Below are positions 10,261-23,370 of a DNA stretch of 64,000 nucleotides, piece after piece (position 1 is the stretch's first letter; the number at the start of each line of letters is the position of its first letter). Source of the DNA: Acanthopleura granulata (Eukaryota; Mollusca; Polyplacophora; Chitonida; Chitonidae). Position numbers and translations under genes: made by a program. The notes beneath the pieces are model-generated. The model had not been told where the DNA came from and ran no database searches. It saw nothing but the letters and a program-made list of their open reading frames with translations. The stretch is taken from the NCBI GenBank assembly GCA_016165875.1, contig JABBOT010000005.1, forward strand, positions 24,453,368 to 24,517,367, written 5' to 3'.

Positions 10261-12500
10261 TTGCTTTCCGTATGGCCCACACATTAGCTAATTATATCAG
10301 GTTGGTAACATTTAGAGTTAATCACTGATGTAATGTATGTGAGGGTATTTATACTCTGATGATCTGTACATCAGAACAAATGGCCAAGATGTGTAATTAA
10401 TATTAAACTCTTATTGACAGGTAAAAGTAATGACGTACCTGATTATAGGGAAGCACACACAGTATTAAAATGACCTTTACCAAATACAGAGCTTAAAAGT
10501 TTACATAATCTTAGATTTATTGAGTCTTTGTTTTTTTTTACTTTTGCTTCACAGTAGTATTATTTGTTAATTTCACCTAGGTTTTATACAGCGCTGAAAA
10601 ATTTTCCTGGTGTATGAAGAACGTCAGTTTTATTGTGGGATGAAATCTTTGAGATTGAAATCGTGAAATATAACGCTCGTTCCAGTTTAATAATCACAAG
10701 ACCAAGTTCATATTCAACGTTCAACACAAAGAGCCAGAGAACATGGAACTTTATGGAAGAACTAAACTGCCTTAATGGCTCTGTTAACCACTTATTAATG
10801 ATGAAGACGGATGGATTCGCGCATGCTCTAGCGGTTGAAAGACTATAAATTTCGACATTTTAGTCCCACCTTTGTTGTTCTATATTTGCCAGGAAGCCCT
10901 TGACACATGATACATGATCCTGTTCGGGTTTTGACGAGGAGTTTTGTAGCTGGGCCAAGCATTTCTATAGCGTACAAGCTCCTTATGGCTCTCAACCCGT
11001 CAGTTTGCTGGTCGGTCTGTCGGTAGGTAAACTTTTTGACGTCCTTGTTTTTTCTGAGTTGTTGGAGCCATTTGGCTTTGTTTTTGTTAAAAGAGAAATG
11101 GCACAAAAAGCCCCGAATTTTGACCTCTTTCTAACGTTACGTTTTACTTTAAATGTTTGCCATCGGCCTGTTTGCAATCCTCAGTGTAGTATATACATAT
11201 AATGCAGGAAATGCATTTACAAGGCGACAGAGGATACTGGCAGGTAACACTAAACCACCAGGCACTTAGAACATCCCACCTCTGTTCAGTCCAAGACGTC
11301 CAAGTGGCTTGTGGCCTGATTTAGTGTCCAGAAGGAAAGTAGCATTTCAAAGTCTGGCTTTACTCCTCTTGGATATACTGTAGCATTTTGAGAACGAGTG
11401 TGTGCATAGGACGTTGTCTTGTTTTAGAAATTAATATAAATTAATATGCAAAACACAGTGGCATGTGTGTTGTTCTGTTGCACGAATATATCTAAGTGCT
11501 TTGTTAAAAGTTCAGTTAACTCTAAGGAATACATTATAAAAGGAAATATTAAAGAAGAACATATGTGATCGAAGAGGAACTGTCGCCTGCTTGAAATAAA
11601 TCAGGCCTTGCTATTAAATATCACAAACTCACGGATCTGTTATCCGTCTGGACATGCGCCGTTAGCGCTCAGCCAGCTCCCATGCAAAGTTTGATACTGA
11701 CTCGTGTTGCGAGAATCAATGTTCGCTAGTAGGTTTGCTAGGAGCCGAAAAAGGCCCAGTCGTGCTTGAAATTGTTCGTATAGGCCCAAATTCGTCAAGA
11801 CAGAATGGAGGCAGCTCGCCACTAGATGCTAAGAGCTTGGTTGGAATCTTGACACACCCTACGGCTCTCTGTAACTAGAGCGGCCGAATACCTGTTAACG
11901 CTTGGTGTTTCCTCAACGTTACAGGATTAACCTTGACTTCACCTCTTTTCAGAAGCATTACTCACTTTCTCACGCTTATATCTTTTGGTGTATCCTTGGG
12001 AGATTATGTCGGCTGGTGCCAAAAGAACATTTTATTATTATCAGTGTATACAATCATCAAACCACAGTAAGATCTTCTCAAAAACATCTCCACAGACAAA
12101 TATAGATGTACAGTCCCTTGTACATCTGTATTAAACAATTGGTGTTCCGTCCATATTTAAATAATACTGTTGTGCTGATGGAACAATACACTACTCGATA
12201 TGAGAAGTTTTATATAGTGATTACCCCGAAAACAAGGTTAAATAGATAAATAGAGAGATGACAAAGCCTGACAAATAAATGACCATAGCAACCAGTTTAA
12301 AAAGTCAGGTCTCTGTGCAGAACAAATGATTATGAATGTACATTGGTTCTACAAAAGTGTCGACGGAAAGCCTGCTGGAAAGAGATATGACTAAAACGAC
12401 TATTGAACTAGTCAGAGGCCATGAAAAAGACTGGGCAGGTCTACTTGTGCCATACGAATGTCGGATTTCACGCTTAAAAAATGAACTGTAAAGCCGAATC
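10261..12500. other. Non-coding stretch, possibly including a decayed transposon
   Basis: AT-rich. Around 10930-11170 a 'gtcggtctgtcggtaggtaaac' style run and 'ggcacaaaaagccccgaattttgacc' resemble low-complexity parts of decayed invertebrate transposons, but no terminal repeats or protein remnant are visible. Nothing else recognised. Confidence 0.4.
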
Positions 12501-14060
12501 TATGGTGAAATTTAACAGAAATTATTTCATTTCATGTTCAATGCGGTTCTTTATCTTTTCAAGGTTGGCAGGAAAACAGAATTCACAAAACTCGGAGTAA
12601 GATGCGGAGACAACGTTCTGGAGTCTGGTGATTTGTGGAATAATCTCGTTTTGTTAGCAGGCAATCGAAACGGATGTTTAAATACGGCCAATCGACCATC
12701 CTGTGACCGCTTTCCCCGAAACATCGTGCTGGCACAAGTCTTTATTGAATTAGTCGTATTCAAAACTGAGTAGTGAACTTGTGCTTAACTCCTGTTCTGG
12801 GATACTTTAGTTGAGCCACGCAATCTAGAATAGCTCTCCCGTGAATTCAGCGATCGAAATTTTGATTGACAGGTTTCAAGAAAAGTGCGTATAATGTGAT
12901 TTTGATCATCTTGGATGGCGGGTCTTAGACATGATTCCTTGCCTAGTCTAAAATGGTCTTTCCTTATTGATAAACCGTATGATTTCATCTGACAGCCAAA
13001 GAACACAGTTAACTAGGAGTTATTGCACGTTGCTGGCCCTGCATCAGCGCCACTCGTCTCTGGATGGGATTTTCTAGGATTTGTATTTTTAAACCATTGT
13101 TTTGTGAAGTCACGTCTTTTGACACATGAAAATGGACACAATGTTCCATGGTAACACAACAGAAGTGGGCGTTTCTGGATTGAGCTTTTCTTCCAATGAA
13201 CCGTGGAATTAAGGAAGCACTGCTAGATTGAGCAAAGATTTGGCGTCCATGCAGATGAAGGTAAAAAAAAAGCCTTGAAACCAGAAGAGGGTTTTCATAT
13301 TTGAGCACAAAATCCTATTTCTACCAGACCAATGATAATATCCCAGTGGAAGAAGAACACAAGAGTGCTTTATTTGTTCAAGTCGTTTCAGCGTTCCTCT
13401 GTCCCACGTACGTAGCTTTGGGCGATTTGGCATATGCCGACAATGGAACCCTCGTCTTTTCCCCCGTGACTCAGTTGGCCTCTGGTCGAATGATAAGGCA
13501 CTTCTATTGTACTGTCACCATCGACCGTTTGATCTGCCATTGAGGAACTTATTGAATTACAAGCTTGTGAAGAGGCCATCCAGGGAAAGTTCGGCCCTAT
13601 TAGAGACCTAGGGCAGGGAAAAGTAAGGAAACAGGGCTACTCAATCTTGGTTTCACTGGAGGCTTTATATCATCGGTCTAACACAGTTTATGCCGCACTC
13701 GCAAGCTAACTGGGTGCCGAGGTGGAATTTCGCGAGGGCTTGAAACGCACATCTCTCCCTATTTACTGCTTTGGCCTTGAGAGTTCCTCAGGCTGTAATT
13801 CGATCCAGAGTGAGAGAATAGGACATTTCGTGGCAATCTGCACAAGCTCAATTCAGAATTACCCTTCCTCCGAGACCCTCTTCAACTCCCCTAGCATTAA
13901 TTTATTTCGCCGAGAAATAATTTTTGATTTCTGCGAAACCGACCGTATCCCTCAACGCTTACAGCTTGGTTTAACCCCTTTTTTTACCATTAACCTTAAT
14001 GTTGTCCAAACTATATGAACATTACAACTCTCTTTATTGCATTCAAAGAAAGCACTGTAC
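12501..14060. promoter_or_regulatory. Candidate cis-regulatory interval (several sub-blocks)
   Basis: Sub-blocks at about 12530-13010, 13010-13580 and 13740-14010 have balanced composition, CpGs retained and short homeodomain-like motifs (for example 'gcattaatttatttcgccg' near 13895). Overlapping short frames on both strands share no coding character. Inference from composition only. Confidence 0.22.
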
Positions 14061-14471
14061 GGATAAGAAGTGCGTTGCACGGACCCGTAACTCTTTGGCG
14101 ACTTCTGTACTTTGTTTTTCGATACACAGAAATGCAGAGACTATAAAGGAATACAAAAACTAACTTAGCGCAGTGACAAATAGGGGTAATGTCCAAGGTC
14201 TTATTAAGAATCATTCACTTTACACGCATATCTATTGTAACCTTTCCTTGAAACTTTATCTTCAAGAAGATAAGACGAGCGCGATGAGGCTCCGCGAGCA
14301 AGGCGTGCGGCTCCAAACCCTTAACTTACAGAAGGCACAGAATTCAGTTGATGGGCAGGGAAATTGTAGAGGGTCTCGTGACAATATGCAGCTGACGACG
14401 CTGGTAAGGATGTTTGCGAAATGATATGTTTTCTACCAACATGACATGGGATCTGTATGTTGCACAAGTAA
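14061..14471. other. Non-coding stretch
   Basis: Nothing recognised between the candidate regulatory block and the SINE that follows. Confidence 0.5.
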
Positions 14472-14607
14472 AAGTTTGTCAGTAACTTGCCAAAGGTCCA
14501 TGGTTTACCCTGGGGAACTGGTTTTCTCACAAAACCCACAAAACTGGTTACCATCGTAAAAGTGAAGATTTCTTGAGTACGGCGTTAAGTAACAATCAAT
14601 CAATCAA
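14472..14607 (+). mobile_element. SINE 3' fragment
   Basis: 'gtttgtcagtaacttgcca', 'ggtccatggtttaccctgg' and the terminal 'gatttcttgagtacggcgtt' plus (CAAT)n tail match the 3' half of the SINE family also seen at 34058, 38530 and, in reverse, 44372. The tRNA-like head is absent or unrecognisable. Confidence 0.8.
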
Positions 14608-15100
14608 GAATATTAGATAATTAAAAAACAAGGCAATTATTTCGCTGTTATTATCTAGTAAGGGGTTTACGGTTAGGGATAAGAATGCTTTACTTCAGCC
14701 AAGCATTGATTTCCAACACGTGGTCTGATTGGTCTGGTAATTAGTATGCACTATTGAAAACTGATTCAACTAACTGACTAACTCTCTCTTAAATGTTAAT
14801 GAATAATATATTGTTTCTTATGCATTCTGTCGAGAGCAGGGTTTTTAGGTTGTTTTGGAAATGGGTCTTTCGATTATCGGCTTGGAGGTCACTTTCCTCG
14901 CCTGGTATTTATGCATGTGGTTGACGAAATTAGGGTTAGCTTTAAATTGCGAGCTATATACTCTGAAGCAAAACATAAGGGTACGACTGTAAACTGATGA
15001 GATTATATTTGTACTAAAGTCACTTTACTTCTTAATAGCACTTTAATAAAACTTAATGGCTATCTTATATCACATGATCATAATTTTCTTGGTCATTTCA
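14608..15100. other. Non-coding stretch
   Basis: AT-rich; contains dispersed repeat copy 3 and a CACGTG at 14717-14722. Nothing else. Confidence 0.5.
14836..14890 (+). repeat. Dispersed repeat, copy 3
   Basis: 'ggttgttttggaaatgggtc' and 'gattatcggcttgg' align with 'ccttgttttggaaatttgtc' and 'gattatcgacctaa' of the copy at 6781-6862, about 30 nearly matching bases in a row. Confidence 0.55.
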
Positions 15101-15720
15101 GACGGTCGCTAGCTTGTGAGACAGCGTTTTAGAATCCTCGAGCTGGGATCAAAACTTCTTTGTTTATCTCTGCAGTGTAACGCATTGAGTAGCTTCTGTG
15201 GGCACTGAGCTGTACATCGGCCAACTATGGAGGATCCAGTGTCCAATCAATAATTTAGCAGGCAGAAAAAACGAATCAATTGGCCATGGCACCAGGAGCA
15301 TCTGCTGAAAACGACAGACCATATCTCAATCTTCACAAGTGCCAAAAACAGACCTTTCCTCGAGGAGGGATAAATAGCCACTCAACAAAATCGAATCTTT
15401 GACTGAGAAAAGATAGCACTAAATCTAACTGCTCGTCCTACAGCATGCCAATCAGTCCCAGTCCATTTTCCCTTCATTTCTTAAGAGATGGTTGGCAAAC
15501 AAAACTTTCTCCGGGAGGTGACAACATGGTGAACAGTGGCGACAGCGGCGCGGTCTGTCTCACTCTGTGCCGAATGTTAAAACCGGAAAGACTAGGTCCG
15601 AGCACTCTCCTGGGGACCCAAAGAGAACAGTTACGTGACGCTGGCGTGCCGGCTGCAGACGTGATGATCATCTTAATTCATATTTACAGCCGGATATGAA
15701 TTGGTCGGGTCCAGAGAAGC
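15101..15720. promoter_or_regulatory. Candidate regulatory block with a short open frame
   Basis: GC-rich island relative to the flanks (15520-15690). An ATG at 15526 sits in a strong context (GACAACATGG) and opens a 57-codon plus-strand frame beginning MVNSGDSGAVCLTLC and ending at 15699. No donor ends it and the antisense strand is also open, so a microprotein, an exon and a non-coding element remain possible. Confidence 0.2.
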
Positions 15721-18655
15721 ATATTTCTTCAGAAAGACTGACAGAAGTCTAACGAAAGCTAAAATGATGGATTAATCACTCCTGTAATTACTTTCTTTTG
15801 TTTCTGATGTGTTGTTAAAAAAAGAAAGAGCAGGGAAACTGTGATTATGCAGAAGCAAGCAGAGGTATAACGGGATACCTGAGAGGTGTATCACCCGGAA
15901 TTTGTCAGAGGCTGTATAAACCCTACACAGGCTCTGCTCAACGTTTATAATGGGTAGGTAGGTGCCCATGTGGAGAGACTTTCATTCAGGTGTAGTGTTA
16001 TGAGAATACCATAGCAAGGACAGTAAAACCAGAGCACCGACAATACGCATCTGATAGCTAGCAAATACTCACACATCATACGTGAAATCCGGCCTGTTGT
16101 TGCTTCAGTTAGGGCTTTAGTCTATCTGCTGACGTAACTGTTGATTGCAACTTTCACGCTCCCTAGCTCCACGATTAGAACTGAATGAGTCAAAAAGTGC
16201 AGTTATGTTAATGAAATTTAGTGGTCACTGGTCTAGAATAACCAGTAAGCATTGCTTACGTGAAAGACAATTGTAGTGGGTCAGTGGGGGCAAAACGATG
16301 GAAGCAGTTTGTAATAAAACACGCGCAAAGTTTCCAAGAGAAATACAAAGCTACTTATGCGGATGCTTGCCTCAGCGACCAAGCACAAACTCTCGAAGGT
16401 TGCGACATTCCAGAAAAATAGATATCTTCTTTTATTCTTAGCTGAAAGATATAAAAAATGACAGACAGACAGGCATAGCCAGGGGCTGACAGAACGACAT
16501 ATACAACTGATTGCTGCAGCTATGAAGCCCACTTATCAAATAGGCGTCCAATAGGAAATCATAAAATCGAACACATAATGCTGAATAAACATCATTATGT
16601 TTTATGTTCTATGTTGCATTAGAACTACACAGGTGTGGAAATCGACAAGCCAAGAAAGAGGAATACTGCGAAAACAGATGACTCTCAGCACAGATTGGAT
16701 CTACATTTGCTTTAGTCGTGCGTATTGTATATCTATACCCTCTATGAAAATAACAAGAAACAAAACTTCCCCAGATTGAAATCATGAACTCAACTACAAA
16801 AAAACACCTCTTAAGTCATGAAATGCACCACCTAAAACCATGTCTGGAATGAAGTCATGAACCGAACAATCCCAAACCATTTTAGAAAGCCTGGCTTATT
16901 TCAGTTAGCGGAGCGGATCATATAGTCACATTATGCAATGTCCCTTTGCCGTGTAAAATCACAGCTTGAGCACGAATTGATGCAAATCTTGCACTTGTGC
17001 GTTAGTGTAGATTTGGTCTTCTGTAGCTTTGGAGGACTTGAGTACATGGATGGCTGTTGTGCGTTGTATTCGCCGAGACGAAAAAACTCTTTTTCCATGT
17101 GTGTATCACAAACCTGAAGAAAATTTCTTGTAAACATTATACCCCACATGATCCGGAGCATCTTAAATGATGCTTGAGAGCTAACCGAGAATAGTCTTCA
17201 GAGACGTTTAAAACCACTTAATATGATCTAACGTGAATTAATGGAACAGATATATCGCAGTTCCTACAGAGTGTTTACTATTTATACTCTTACTGGACCG
17301 AGCGGTATCACGGGAGTTTTTATAGAATGGCGTTTTAGTGAGGCAGCATTAAATGAAGTTTATGAGATATTTAAAGGAGAGTCTCAATCGTCTGAAAGAA
17401 GAAACCATAATGAAATGACCGAAATCTAATTGCTCTTAAACGTAGCTTATCCAGTGATATTTCATGAGGCCCCACTGTTTCCGTAGTTTTTGGAGTACAT
17501 TCGTGCAACCACATTCTTGAGTTACAAAAGGACCTATATTTCGTGTTAAAGGTTTATGGTTAAACTCACATAGGCAATAGCCTGTACGAAAGCTAGCATG
17601 TGGGTGAAAGTGTTTGACATTTAAACGTCCAAATTGTTTTATACGCCCATGTGAAATGAACAGATAACTCACTTGACCTTTACACCATGTTTTTGGTGTG
17701 CACAATAATAAAAAGATCCTAATAGATTTGTAAATATACCTAGTCGGCTAATTACGTATATGCAAAGTAAGCATATGTCAAACGAACACACTACGAGTTG
17801 TATCATTACGTTTCTCGTTACAAAGAAAAACAAAAATTAAAAGTGTGTTTTTTTTCACTTCCACTGCAGGGGCGGTTAAAGCCTTACTCCTGTTTCAACC
17901 AGTATATGACACCTTAGGCGTGAGCATTATGCAATAATGATTCATAAACGTCGATTACACAGTTAATGATGTGCCGCCATTAGAATTACCGCTTCCTGGT
18001 GACATGGGTTTACTTTCTACAACACGAATGTGTTCGTGACGGGCTACATAGACAACGCTTCGCTGATCTAGGTAGTTGCGCTCACAACAAGAACCCACAC
18101 ATAGCGGTACTAGAAATCAAGCAAACATCTATATATAATGATAATGCATGAATACTACACCCGGCCAAAGGCAAATGCATAGTAATGCAACTGATGGTTG
18201 ATGTTCACTTCAATAAAACATGGACGGAGGTATGTATTCTGCTACCAGCACTCGTATATTGGGTAGTAAACATTTTGCAAAAAACACAAGAAACTTTGTA
18301 ATACGCAATAACATGTCGTAATTCCAAGATAGACTTTGCCCAAGCACATGCTGCCGACCATGTCTAAAATGCCAGCCTTCCCACATTCTAGGCAAAGAGT
18401 TATCTATGTGGAGTATGTACATCCCCCCTTACGGGCCATTTGACGATATTGTACATCCTTTGACTTGGCAAATTTCCCACCTCGGAACATGTGTGCGGTG
18501 TTTAAGGTCTTGCTACAAATCTGACTGTAAATAGCGATTAGAATACGACTTAATTTGGCCAGTATTGTGAACGAACGACTGGGAAGATTTGCGCACATTT
18601 TGACCGGGTGCAATCCAATCGAGACTGAAATCAAATTATCTGCCAGAGAACTTTA
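15721..18655. other. Long non-coding stretch, nothing recognised
   Basis: AT-rich DNA with scattered short frames of non-coding character. No SINE signature, RNA gene, tandem array or convincing exon seen. Confidence 0.55.
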
Positions 18656-19450
18656 GAAACACATTTATCACACCGTTATTGGCTGTGCGCAGACTCGGCT
18701 TAACCTCGCCTTTCCGACTCTCTCCTCGTCCTGGCGATAAAACGTGTAATTAAAAGCGATATCCCTCGCCTGCGCACCAATTGGACGCTTTCATACACAA
18801 ATTCGCTACAGATGGTAACAATCGAAGTTAGCCCCTTATTTTCTTGTCGGGCCGAGCCAAATGAGTGTCGAACTGAATGTCATATTTTTACATTACGTCT
18901 AATTACATTTGGGCCTATACCTGCTAATCTCCCTGCCTTTTCTAGCTCGTGGAAGCCTTACACCGGCCTCAAAAATTGCTTCGTTTGGCTTTCATACTGG
19001 TTATCGATCCGAAGAGCATCTTTTCTTTTGGCCATTGTATAACGATATAGATAACCTCGCGTCCGTTGTATGGGATTTCAACACGACTTACACGATACTT
19101 TTGCTCGCCGATCGCTGCTATTGTTTCAGTAATACCCCACGAAGAACCACCCGCGCATATTTATTGCTTTTAACCGTGTCCAGCAGAAGAAGACTAAAAC
19201 CATGCTTGAGTCTTTTTAGACAATCTGCACCTCAACAATGGCAACAAGTGCAATTGCTTTTCGAAAGTGCACTGGAGAAACTCAACAACAGCAAACATCT
19301 TAGACACGAAACAATCGTGCAGTTTTTACCAATGATTTTTCACCTTTTCATCATGATGGTACCTCCATTTTCCATATTAGCATTTTTCAAAGGGTTTTAT
19401 TTTCTGCTAAATTCCTTCACCTTCACTGAAGGGAAATCCACTTGATTTTG
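18656..19450. promoter_or_regulatory. Candidate cis-regulatory block overlapping a long open frame
   Basis: A 790-bp region of raised complexity with 'gtgtaattaaaagcg', 'ccaattggacgc' and several TAAT cores. The longest open frame of the window runs here on the plus strand (stop-free to the TAG/TGA region near 19445, about 178 codons) but has no ATG until near its end. A good splice acceptor (branch-like TGCTAAT, pyrimidine tract, AG at 18944-18945) sits near its start, so an exon from 18946 is possible. The sequence character extends upstream of that acceptor, which argues for a non-coding element. The predicted protein (SRGSLTPASKIASF...) is not recognised. Confidence 0.25.
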
Positions 19451-19735
19451 GGGAAGGCGATATTTCATGGTTGACCAAATTGAAATTACTTGGCAGACAT
19501 ATCATTTTATGGAACTTGGCTAAAAAGGATACTTTCAGTTTGATGCCGTGGTTTACTCATTGTTATAAGAAAGATTAAAAACTAAAAAATCATTGTTTCA
19601 ACTTTTCTAATTAATTCTTTATGCTTAATTATGAACTTAGTTTACTAGCAATTCACGTTATTATCAGCGCTTTGTTGACAGGAAGTTCCTCTGGGGTAGG
19701 TTACCGTCCATCTCTATGAGATCTACCACATATGG

Positions 19736-19803
19736 GAAGTTTGCCAGAAGTTGCCACTGGTGGCTGGCTGACTTGAGGCACTCAGGTTTACCCCATAAAA
19801 CTG
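19736..19803 (+). mobile_element. SINE 3'-body fragment
   Basis: 'gaagtttgccagaagttgcc', 'ctggtggctggctgacttg' and 'gcactcaggtttaccccat' align with the 'cagtaacttgccaaaggtcg / ggtggtttac / cactccggtttcctcc' body of the SINEs elsewhere. Decayed and without head or tail. Confidence 0.45.
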
Positions 19804-19915
19804 TGTCCGGCATACCAAGGCAAATATGGGACTTTGAAACGAAACGAATTCCACACGACAGAATCCTCCATCGAAAAATAATTGTTTTACGTAGAGACGT
19901 GATTGCCTTCACTTC

Positions 19916-20263
19916 TGAGTGAGTGAGTGCTCGCGGTTCAGCGTCGCCCTTAACATTGTGCAGTCATGTTACGACGATTAGTCCTTCTTGTGTGTGCATA
20001 TAGTGTTTCTTATTGTGACAGGGCGGGATGCCCCCATGCCTCCAAAGTGCTGCCGCCACTGGAACGTCTCACCGAAGACACCAGACAGTGCACCCCACCC
20101 ATTCAGATTATATCGACAACGGGCCGACCAGTCCTGTTCCCTGAGCCTCAAGCGAGACGGCAAGAAGAAACATTTTTAAAGTCTTTGGTATGACCCGAAC
20201 TGGGCTGGAACTTGGATCTCCCGACCTCGAGTCGGACGCTCTAACCAATAGACCAGAACGTCC
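19916..20263 (-). mobile_element. Full-length tRNA-derived SINE
   Basis: Read on the minus strand from 20263: a tRNA-like head 'ggacgttctggtctattggt' with A-box-like 'tattggttagagcgtcc' and B-box-like 'aagttccagccc', then 'gggtcataccaaagac', an A-rich link, a central domain ('ggtcggcccgttgtcgat', 'gtgtcttcggtgagacgttcc', 'ggcggcagcactttggagg') and a 3' end 'gacgctaaaccgc' with an ACTC-repeat tail at 19916-19929. Related copies lie at 29465, 33653 and 38873. The 348-bp length with head and tail suggests a complete copy. Confidence 0.88.
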
Positions 20264-20550
20264 TTTCACCTTTGACTTAGTTTTCCAAAAGGCTTTGAAT
20301 GAACTGAAAATGTACGTTAACACGTACTGCAATGTATAGAAGGCTTTGTTTGCCGTACTAGTCGTCAAAGTTAAATGTAAAATTAAGATTGTCTTCAGAT
20401 ATAACTACATTAGAAAGTAAAGAGACGATTGTACATTTGCTAAGATGAGAATCGTGGTAAGACGTCCAAGAAAAGTGACGTCGGCAGACGCTGGAAAATT
20501 AGTGGCCTTGTGCATTAGCACATGTCCGTGATTTCAACGACTTTTTAACC
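20264..20550. other. Non-coding stretch
   Basis: Nothing recognised. Confidence 0.5.
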
Positions 20551-20850
20551 TGTTACCATCTCCACGTGTATTCTGTGAGACAAACCTCCGTAAATTATTG
20601 ATAAGAGCCGATAAAATCAGCAAGTACGGAGCGTGACTATGGGAAGCCGTCCTATCGGCCGATCAAGTAATACCTGCCGAGTGCGGTCCACTGGGACTGC
20701 CCGACTCAACAGGCGCCAAAAAAAGAACAATTTGGGAGAGTTTTACGATCCAAATGGCCGCCGATAGAAATGCTAATTAGCCATTCATGTCACTTGGGGG
20801 TATTAAATCCATGATGTCTCTCAGCAGCCTGTTTGACGGTCCTGATTCAT
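20551..20850. promoter_or_regulatory. Candidate cis-regulatory block
   Basis: Balanced composition with CpGs ('cctatcggccgatcaag') and a 10-bp palindromic homeodomain-type site GCTAATTAGC at 20772-20781. No coding character. Confidence 0.28.
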
Positions 20851-23370
20851 AGCAGCAACTCACCTCTATGTTTTTCTGGGTTTTTGCGTAAATATTAAAC
20901 AAACAATATCAGGCACCAACTACATGCACTATTCACCAGTACTATACTCTAAGATAAGATAAAGTACCTGCTTTAATGCACAGATCATATTGGAGTTGTT
21001 TGTTAAATTGATAAACTGATATCTATAGTCATACAGTGTGGCCGGATTCTGTGTCCTAACCATCACACTTATTATCTCCTTCCGACGCCATCGAAGGCGT
21101 TATTATACCAAAGGGATTTGGTTCAGGCCTAGTTTTATAAAACACATTCCTTTGTTTCCACTCCACTATCTTTCTGATGCCCCGATGCTTGAGGAAAAAT
21201 GAATCTCTACGGGCTGAACTGTAAATCCGTTGTCATTAGAACTGCTACACGCAATGCCCTTAACTACTGACCAGGGAACTCTTTTCTGTGTGCAATTCTT
21301 ACGGCGCGTGATTTGGCGGCGGACCAACATCAAGGAAAACATAAGTGTAGGTGTGTTTTGCTTGGTGTTGGAAGAGTAATATAAACCGTGTACACATATC
21401 ATCCATTGCTACAAGTCTATCTGGTTTAGGGGTGTATGCTCTGTTTTTCTTTTGAAGGGTATGGAAAACAAGCATTTCGACGTCTGATGGGTGGATCGTT
21501 ACAGTAGACATTGACCGCTCATCTGATTGTAATTTCAACTATTTCCCCAAATTCTTTAAACTGCAATAGGTTTTGCACTTCATCCGTAAATTACTGCATT
21601 CGTGCAGTGCAAACTGACCCATTTTGCCTCGGCCTTCAGCACTATTTCAAATGACCCCATGTAAAGTATAAAGCGCAAAAAAACTGATACAAAAACTGAT
21701 TGTTATCTGATTGGTTGAAGTGGAAGATGTGCAGTCCTAGGCTAAGCTGGATTTTCTCGTCATGAATTAACTATAGTATAGAGACATAAAATATTTCATT
21801 CAATTGAGCCTGTCGTTTTCAAGAAAGAAGAAGGAATAAATACTTTAAATTTAAATTTAAATACATAACGTGAAAGTTAAAATCAGGAAAAGGAAATGGC
21901 AGATTTCTGTTTCAAATAATACCTGTACACCTGAAGGTCAGTTGTCCCGATGGGTAAAGCACCATTTCGGCTAATCAGATAGCACAGACGAGAGGCTCTA
22001 TTTACTAAACTCTTGAGAAGTCTTAGATAGTGCCATGATGTATTTATTGGTAAATTGATGCTGATATTATAGAATTCATGACATTTTACTGGAATGATGT
22101 ATTAGTATTGACAAACAACAGGCCCAAATTACCAGCTATGTGCTCTAATCTGAATATGACAAATATGGAGTTTACGTGGTTAGCTATTCCCTACGACTCT
22201 ACAGCGGCCCCGACTCTATCATTGCCTCTAACAAGTCTGACGCTCAAATCCAATTCGGTTATATTTGCGGTTTCCAGGGACATTCTGGCATTCATCCTGC
22301 CTGCCTCTTATTCAGTTATCCTCCTCAGTGGGAGGCCAGCCTCCCTTCTGTCTAGGACAACTTATTGTATTTCAGCAGTCTTTGGTCCTCTGTAAATGAC
22401 TAGTAAATATGACATTCGCCGGATTGTCATTTGGCCAAACTGAACACTCCCTCAACGATTTCCTTACCGAGCATGAATTATGACTTCCTCGGTTTTTAAC
22501 TTAAAGCCATCCACGGAGCGAACATTGCTTTGCAACACACAAAGTCTACAGCTTTTCACAAGCCATTCTCCAGGTCATCATACCGATATCCCAGTGTCTG
22601 TAACTAACCTTTCATTCTACGACATAATGGTATCACATCCTACATTCGCAGTGAACTGTAAGCTTAGAATAAGATTAAGAAAGAAGCTGTAAATACTTGA
22701 GACTTGTGACAGGTAATAGTCGTATCCACTTTGCTATGACGAAATAACAGTGATTGTTATATTTAGTGTTTCCGCGATAAAAGGTGTGGAACAATTTTAC
22801 CCAAATTCATTCACATTTAAATACGACAGAAAAAATATTACAAATGTATTTGAGCATTAATAACTGAAAGAAATAAAGTAATTTACACTTCAGAGATGTA
22901 AGAAGTTCAACATCATACCAAATCCGGAACAATGATATTTTCCAAGTACAAAACTCGCCAGAATGTGACACGCAACACACGCGTAATCATGTCCTTAAGG
23001 TATCCCAATGTCTTCTATGCGTTCAACTTAATAACACATCACAGATGTTGTATATAGAACGGGGTAGGGGATCTCAAAGCAGAATTTAACTAATGTCTTC
23101 GAATTATGCAAGGCGCAATTTGTAATCCCTAACCACACATTGGGAACGATGAGTATGTTAAGGGCAATCACAGATTCTGCAACCCCTTGGCACCTTTCGA
23201 TGTAGAGATTATGAAAATGATCACTATCTATAATTGAATTACGCCTGTCATAAGAATGAGGTATTTCACGCTTTAACGAAATGTGTCATTTATATTCCCA
23301 AAGACGTGAAAGATTTACTAAAAGTGTTTTTCCCTTACTACGCTTGACAGGCGAATCCGAATGGATTTAG
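20851..23370. other. Non-coding stretch
   Basis: AT-rich with a TTTAAATTTAAATTTAAA palindromic run at about 21844-21862. A 105-codon plus-strand frame at 22078-22395 has no splice or coding support. Nothing else recognised. Confidence 0.5.

Noticed and set aside
10930..11170. Possible decayed transposon with gtcggtctgtcggt run
   Set aside because: No terminal repeats, target duplication or protein remnant visible; low-complexity similarity only.
22078..22395. 105-codon plus-strand frame
   Set aside because: No splice sites, domain or codon bias; AT-rich surroundings give such frames by chance.
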